A stretch of 64,000 nt of DNA from Hymenolepis diminuta (lineage: Eukaryota; Platyhelminthes; Cestoda; Cyclophyllidea; Hymenolepididae), in NCBI GenBank assembly GCA_900708905.1, contig CAADRB010000007.1, forward strand, positions 356,146 through 420,145, written 5' to 3'. Below the pieces are notes generated by a model. The model searched no databases and was not told the DNA's origin. It worked only from the letters and a program-made list of their open reading frames with translations. Both the position numbers and the translations under genes were made by a program. How positions within the stretch are numbered: position 1 is the first letter of the stretch; each line of letters begins with the position of its first letter. Shown one piece after another: positions 59,201 through 64,000 of the stretch.

Positions 59201-62200
59201 AATTCTGCCTTTTCGTAATTCCAACTGAATTTCAAACCTGAGAATTGTATTAAGTAGACTCATAACCAATATTTGGCAAAACAAAAAAACACAGAGATTA
59301 TAGGTTTTGATTTTATTAGCTGCCACATCAAGAGGATGCATACATACATACATACATATACGAAGGTATAATACATGAGATTCAATGAAAATGCATATAT
59401 AAAAAGAGGAGGTGAAAGGAGATGAAATGTATACTCCTATTTCATTTTTCTTAATGTTGAAATACACGAAGCTCTTGAACATAGCGAAGCTTTCGTGCTT
59501 ACTCGTGAGCTTGCTGTGCTGTTTGCTCGTCCTGAAAATGTGAAAGAGAATGAGAAAGTAGACAAGTTAAAATGGATTTTGAAATATATATTCATTCCAC
59601 CATGTCAAATATGTCAATTTCAGATTTAGTCCTGCTCTACTTCCAAAAAATTCGATTTTGTGGTAAAATGAGAAACTTTACAGCCACAATCAAGTCCAAA
59701 ATATTTGAATGGTGAGTCCCTATACGTTTCCGAAATTTTCATATATATGTCATCACTAATTGCTGAGACCTAATTATCTCGGCCCCACAGTGTTGATTGA
59801 AGTAGTTGATCCTGCCGTAACCTCAAGCTCCCTGTGCATAACCATAGTGCGTCTTCAAGTGGTTTATTTTAATCATCAGAATAAGCTAATTCAGTAGTCC
59901 TTGAATGAGCGTTGCAAGGGTTCAGCCTCCCTGTGACGATGTCCAGAATCATTCCATTAGAAGCACACTGCACTCATGTCCTCACGCGCTTTCTTGCCCA
60001 GGTGACTCATATAGACTGCCTTTCTATACCCACAAAGACACACACGCAGACTCACTTGTCATACACCTATTCCTACACTGCCTTCCAATTGCCTTCATTC
60101 CACAGCACTCTCTCACCCTCTTGAATTCCTTACTGCAATTCGTCCAATATATTTCGGTCTAATCAACTCTTGACGTTCTCCTCCACAATTGTTAGTAGCC
60201 AATCGCTCATTTAAAATGACTGGTCAATAAGCTTTTGAATTATCGTGGACACGGATTTACTCACAAACCTGGGGATTAGATCAGAAAAATTGAGCTTTGA
60301 ATTATTTGGATATGCTTCAAAAAGTCAAATAAAGTACTACTCTTGACACTTGACTTCATTATATGCTCATTCACCACCCCCCACCTCGTTTCACTCCTCA
60401 CCGAATTGTTTCGTCATTTTGCGTGTTCAGATGCCATCTCATGATTAAAACTTGAATACCATTTGTATTATTAATTTTCTATAACAACAGTGGGCGTTTT
60501 CAATAAGAACAACTTCTATAACAAAGTATTCCACACAGATGTAAATATTATGATTTCTTAAATTACTTGGAGTCTAAATTATGGTCATTTATCTAAGCAA
60601 CAATAAACTGGATATACAGGCGCAAACGCTTATAGAATACATATTTGGATAATATCTCCACCTGCAAAATGAACATTGTACCCTGGGTTAAATGTATCAA
60701 ACTGAAAACCAAAAATTTGAACGTAATATTCCCTTCTACTGATATATACATTCTTGAATCTAACTAAAACGCATACTTTGTAAAATTGCTTCAGATCGTA
60801 ATTGAAACAATATCAAGGTTTAAGCTCAAAGGATGCTTTACTTTCCTATTAGTGAAAACTGCTACAACTTATCGGCGGTTTAATAAGAGGAGATAAATGC
60901 TATTCAGATGGACAGAGGTTACTGTTCACCTCTGCGGAGCCCGAGGTCACGAGATCTTTGCCCATCCAACATTGATTTGCACCCAATGTTGTAAATGGTC
61001 AACTGGACTGGGTAAATCTGGTGGTAGAATGTGAGTTTCTCATTAAAGCCATTCCAGGGTACCTTACCTCAAACTAAGTCCATTATTGTTGACAGTTCCC
61101 TTGACGAGTTTGAAATACGCTCTATTTAATTTGTCAGTTTGAATTTATTAACAAAATCGGTGACAGAAATAGTGCGTTTATCCCCTGTAGCCATCTTTCT
61201 TCCTCACAGACTGCATGCTAGTATACTCTAAACAAAGAACTAAACCCTTCCCCTTTAACGAAACGTCCTTTAGAACTACGGTGAATGTACAGTACAAACA
61301 CAGCACTGTTTGTTGTGATAGTTACTAAAAGCCCTTGAAATGTGTTCTTCTACAAGAGCTTGTTCAACGAAGGGGCAAATCAAACTCTTTGAATGGTAAC
61401 TGCACAAGGAAAGACGATAATACATGGTTGGTAAATATAGAACAGCTCTAACCTGCAGCAAAAAGACTATTAAGAGTAAGTTGTAGATGAGCCAAGTCCA
61501 TCATTGAGAACTCTTCACCTCCACTAGGAGTACCTCTGGTACCAACACTGTCATAGGTATCATAAGTATATCGAATAGCCCTTCGAACACTTGATGTGAC
61601 ACTGCGACCACCAATTGAAGAAGCATACACACTGGAGGCTCCATCATCATACGCACTGCTACGAAAAGAGGGAGAACATATGGTAGCCGCTGATGACAAC
61701 CGGGAGGTGCTATTAGAATTTCTCATTTTTTTCTTCCCAGATGTATTTTTTTTCAGAGTTGGTGGGGCATCTCCCAATATAAGACCTTTAGGGAAGAGTT
61801 TCCAAGCGACCTGTTTAAAGAGAGATGGTAAAAGGGACAACTAAAATGCTATCAAAAGATAATAATTGCTCACAAATATCTTGAAACGGTGTGCTAATTT
61901 ACAAAGTTTTATGGGGAAAAGTTAGTTTATCTGAACGCTTGCATAGATTGAGAGAAATCGTTGCAATTCCCTCCACCCGCAACCAGAGCACACTCGTACA
62001 TAAATTAACGATTTTCGTTCACTTTTGCCCTCCGATAACCCATCAAATCTGTTCGTTGTTCACATCCCTTTTTATACTCTTGATTTAAATTCTCTCATTT
62101 GCCATTCACCTTTTTCTGCCTTTCTTTCAAATTTTCATCTCTGTTGTACAATATACTTTTGGTCAATTCTCAACCCTGGGTTTTCTGATTTGGGAAAGGC

Positions 62201-64000
62201 AGACGTCTACTGTTACCTATTTGCTGTGGTCTACCTCCTATAATCAACCATAGTGACAATAGTCGGGATGGAGGTGACCAGTAAGATAGGAATATTCTGA
62301 CCAATCCGAACACGAGTGCATTTGGGTTCGCGAATGAATACAGAAAGTCGATCAAACAGTTGCATTACTACCCTCCATCCCCCACCCGCCTCAACACGCC
62401 TCCACCCGCCCCAACCCTCTCTACTGACACGCTCACAATATGAGTCATCCTATAAGCTTTTTGCGTGTTTATTGATCATTGAATTTACGCAATACACCTG
62501 GACTTCTCCCCCCCCCCTCCACATAGTCACCTACCATTTCTGGGATTAACTTTTTCATCCTGGTGGAAGTATTTGGTCGGAGAAAAACCAAAGACACTGT
62601 TGTTCTTCTGGATGCTTCAATTTGTTTAAGAATCATTTTGTACACATTAAACGACTCTTTTGAGTTATTTTTGTCAACATCAACTGACCCCGCCTNNNNN
62701 NNNNNNNNNNNNNNNNNNNNNNNNNNNNNNNNNNNNNNNNNNNNNACATAGTCACCTACCATTTCTGGGATTAATTTTTTCATCCTGGTGGAATTTTTTT
62801 GGTTGGAGAAAAGCCAAAGACACTGTTGTTCTTCTGGATGCTTCAATTTGCTTAAGAATCGTTTTACACACATTAAACGACTCTTTTGAGTTATTTTTGT
62901 CAACATCAACTGACCTCACCTAAGAACGTGCGAGATTTGTATCCAAGGTCTTGATGAACAACATTCCTTATTGTTCCTTCAGACATTTGAAGATGTTTGG
63001 CAAGATGTGGCGCATTGACTTTCCTTGATTTTCGTTCATTATGCCATGAACTCTCTTCACAAACTCAGGTGTTCTGAGTGAATCGGCAGAGCATTGACAA
63101 TGCTGTTTTCTCTTGCTCGTGGTGGCCAATTGTTTTCATTCAGCCCCTTTCTCATTTTGCAAACAAAAGATGTGGCAACTTTTAGAAATCATGCAATTTC
63201 TAAAGTGCTGTGTTTCGCTTTCGTAGACACCATTACAGGGTGCCTTTTCATTTCATTAGCTGTAGTAGTATCCGCCTTAAGATGCTCTGATAGGGAAATA
63301 CCCCAATTATTTATCGGATTAGTTAAAATTACAAAAATATAAGTGGTACTGACTGAATTTTCAAGAAATTGGAGCTGATCCTTCTTGTATAATTTTCTCT
63401 CTTATACATTTTATTCAATCCATTCTGAGATTGATCTAGTTCAAAATTTCATCTCTTACCCTATACCTGAGACGTCAGAAATCGAGGTAATTAAGGTTGT
63501 CTGACAAAATCTTGTTAAAATATTTTTAATTGAGATCTCAAAGATCAGCCTTGACTTGATTTACTTTCAGCATGGATATAAATGGAGATCTAATGTTGAT
63601 AAGAGGCTCGGAACCAAATCTTTATGTAGTTCCTTGTGAGCCAAGCAAGAAATTCCAACCACTAGGTTATATTGGTAAGTAATATGTAATTTAAAGTTAG
63701 CCATTGGTACTATTAGGACAAATACTTTCATTTTCCTTTCATTTGTAGTTCATGAGAATGAAATCGACTCTGTGGCCTTCTTGAGATCTCAAAGTGGCAA
63801 TATTCACTGTCTCATATTGGACAAACAAAAGAAATATGATACTTATACTATGGCAACTTGTTTCATTCTAACGGATCAGATCTTAAATGGTATGTGTCAG
63901 TGGCACAGATTTATCATTGTGAAAACTATTTCAAACTAAATTAGGAAAGACTATTTTATCTAGATGCTACGAGTTACTTGCTTCCGAATACCTATCAGCT
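56229..64000 (+). CDS. CFAP43: CFAP43 homologue, WD40 axonemal protein, runs off the window
   Basis: CFAP43 is a cilia/flagella protein with N-terminal WD40 propellers and C-terminal coiled coils. It sits in the axoneme as part of the dynein tether apparatus and is needed for sperm and ciliary motility. Exons: 56229-56479, 56520-56781, 56813-56943, 56982-57112, 57147-57689, 57719-57799, 57867-58015, 63571-63674, 63749-63889, 63945->64000, all phases consistent. The first exon here opens A-TGG...WSQGISNDSVYFINNNT, matching the family start WVQGYSYQQLG. WD-like segments include NSLTIWDFVKCELL, FVYVWTLE, GCSDGEMFM, CGGADGHLRLLDW and GQVTLWIGE. PSKKFQPLGYI matches PSKSFQVFGYT of the human protein. 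The start codon exon is not identified; an in-frame stop precedes 56229. The C-terminal half is beyond the window. CFAP44 is the main alternative. Confidence 0.86.
59437..61810 (-). CDS. possible nested minus-strand gene, two terminal exons seen
   Basis: Within the CFAP43 intron, a minus-strand frame at 61810-61453 has a good acceptor before it (CTCTCTTTAAACAG) and a donor after it (CAG|GTTAGAG). It encodes VAWKLFPKGLILGDAPPT and then a Ser/Arg-rich tail with YTYDTYDSVG and a short hydrophobic LAHLQLTLNSLFAA. A downstream piece, 59531-59437, preceded by TTTTCAG, continues in phase as GRANSTASSRVSTKAS to a TAG. I do not recognise the protein. The low-complexity composition and lack of upstream exons make it uncertain; an intermediate exon is possible. 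Confidence 0.33.
60915..61075 (+). repeat. SINE-like repeat copy
   Basis: Contains GAGGTCACGAGATC, TTGCCCATCCAACATTGAT, AATGGTCAACTGGACTGGGT and TAGAATGTGAGTTTCTCATT, parallel to the copies at 6355, 15148, 22105 and 50690. Confidence 0.45.
62521..62922. repeat. direct duplication around a 50-N gap inside the mariner copy
   Basis: Bases 62521-62695 and 62746-62922 both begin ACATAGTCACCTACCATTTC and run in parallel to CAACATCAACTGACC, differing at roughly a dozen positions and small indels. N fills 62696-62745. Confidence 0.85.
62696..62745. other. assembly gap (50 N)
   Basis: A 50-base N run between two near-identical direct repeats. Confidence 0.99.

Larger units (their letters stand above)
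62470..63342 (-). mobile_element. mariner-type element A, truncated second copy
   Basis: On the minus strand from 63342: KYSTLEIARFLKVAT-type residues (seen as TKDVATFRNHAISKV on the plus strand in the homologous frame), then APHLAKHLQMSEGTIRNVVHQ (about 63010-62960), then LSKLKHPEEQQ and TRMKKLIPEMVGDY. This is the same family as the element at 3798-5147: the plus-strand stretch 63165-63345 is nearly identical to 4943-5120. The right terminal inverted repeat is missing; similarity stops at AATATAAG (63342). Frames are broken. Confidence 0.82.
58016..63570 (+). other. giant CFAP43 intron
   Basis: A 5,555-bp intron (GTAAGT at 58016, CAG at 63568-63570) in a gene whose other introns here are 29-74 bp. 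It contains a possible minus-strand nested gene (59437-61810), a SINE-like copy (about 60915-61075), a truncated mariner copy with tandem duplication (62470-63342) and a gap. The phase (2 nt + 1 nt) across it is right. Confidence 0.85.

Noticed and set aside
62170..62355. Hydrophobic minus-strand frame (FGLVRIFLSYW) as an upstream exon of the nested candidate gene
   Set aside because: Its best donor leaves one nucleotide, which puts the next exon (from 61810) into a frame with an early stop.
1..64000. tRNA, rRNA, CRISPR or prokaryotic-style operons
   Set aside because: No clover-leaf tRNA beyond SINE-like pieces, no rRNA signature and no regularly spaced short repeats were found. The gene structure is plainly eukaryotic.

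Overview
This window looks like nuclear DNA of a parasitic flatworm, most likely a cestode. It is AT-rich, with many canonical GT-AG introns. Two intron classes are mixed in the same genes: 29-45 bp micro-introns and introns of 0.5-5.5 kb packed with degraded transposons. The species call is an inference from gene architecture and repeats; no rRNA or mitochondrial marker is present. There are three runs of N (4434-4906, 46336-46345, 62696-62745). || Layout. (1) 1-29358, plus strand: the 3' three quarters or so of a TRRAP/Tra1 gene, the giant PIKK-like pseudokinase scaffold of SAGA/NuA4-type histone acetyltransferase complexes. I resolve 36 exons (11,933 nt, one continuous reading frame of about 3,976 codons) ending at 29358. 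Its introns hold two different mariner-type elements and SINE-like repeats. (2) 29359-32941: intergenic, with two solo LTRs. (3) 32942-37132, plus: RBM25 splicing factor, 12 exons, 751 codons, RRM at the N end and PWI at the C end. (4) 37357/37390-38619, plus: ABHD13-type alpha/beta hydrolase, intronless, only about 240 bp after RBM25. (5) 38620-51048: repeat-rich gene desert with three copies of a second LTR family, a short tandem array and two weakly supported candidate genes. (6) 51049-52098, minus: intronless membrane-anchored short-chain dehydrogenase (retinol-dehydrogenase-like). (7) 52931-53867, plus: a small gene matching the ciliary protein pitchfork (PIFO/CIMAP3). (8) 56229 to beyond the end, plus: CFAP43, a WD40 cilia/flagella protein. 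Its seventh intron in this window is 5.5 kb and contains a truncated mariner copy and a possible nested minus-strand gene. || Functional reading: housekeeping nuclear genes (chromatin scaffold, splicing factor) on the left, and two cilium/axoneme genes on the right next to the SDR gene. RBM25 and ABHD13 are close enough to be a candidate flatworm trans-spliced operon. I did not find a clearly new biological system. The most informative unnamed signals are two solo-LTR families recognised from their ends and target-site duplications, the micro-introns, and two small unrecognised candidate genes.
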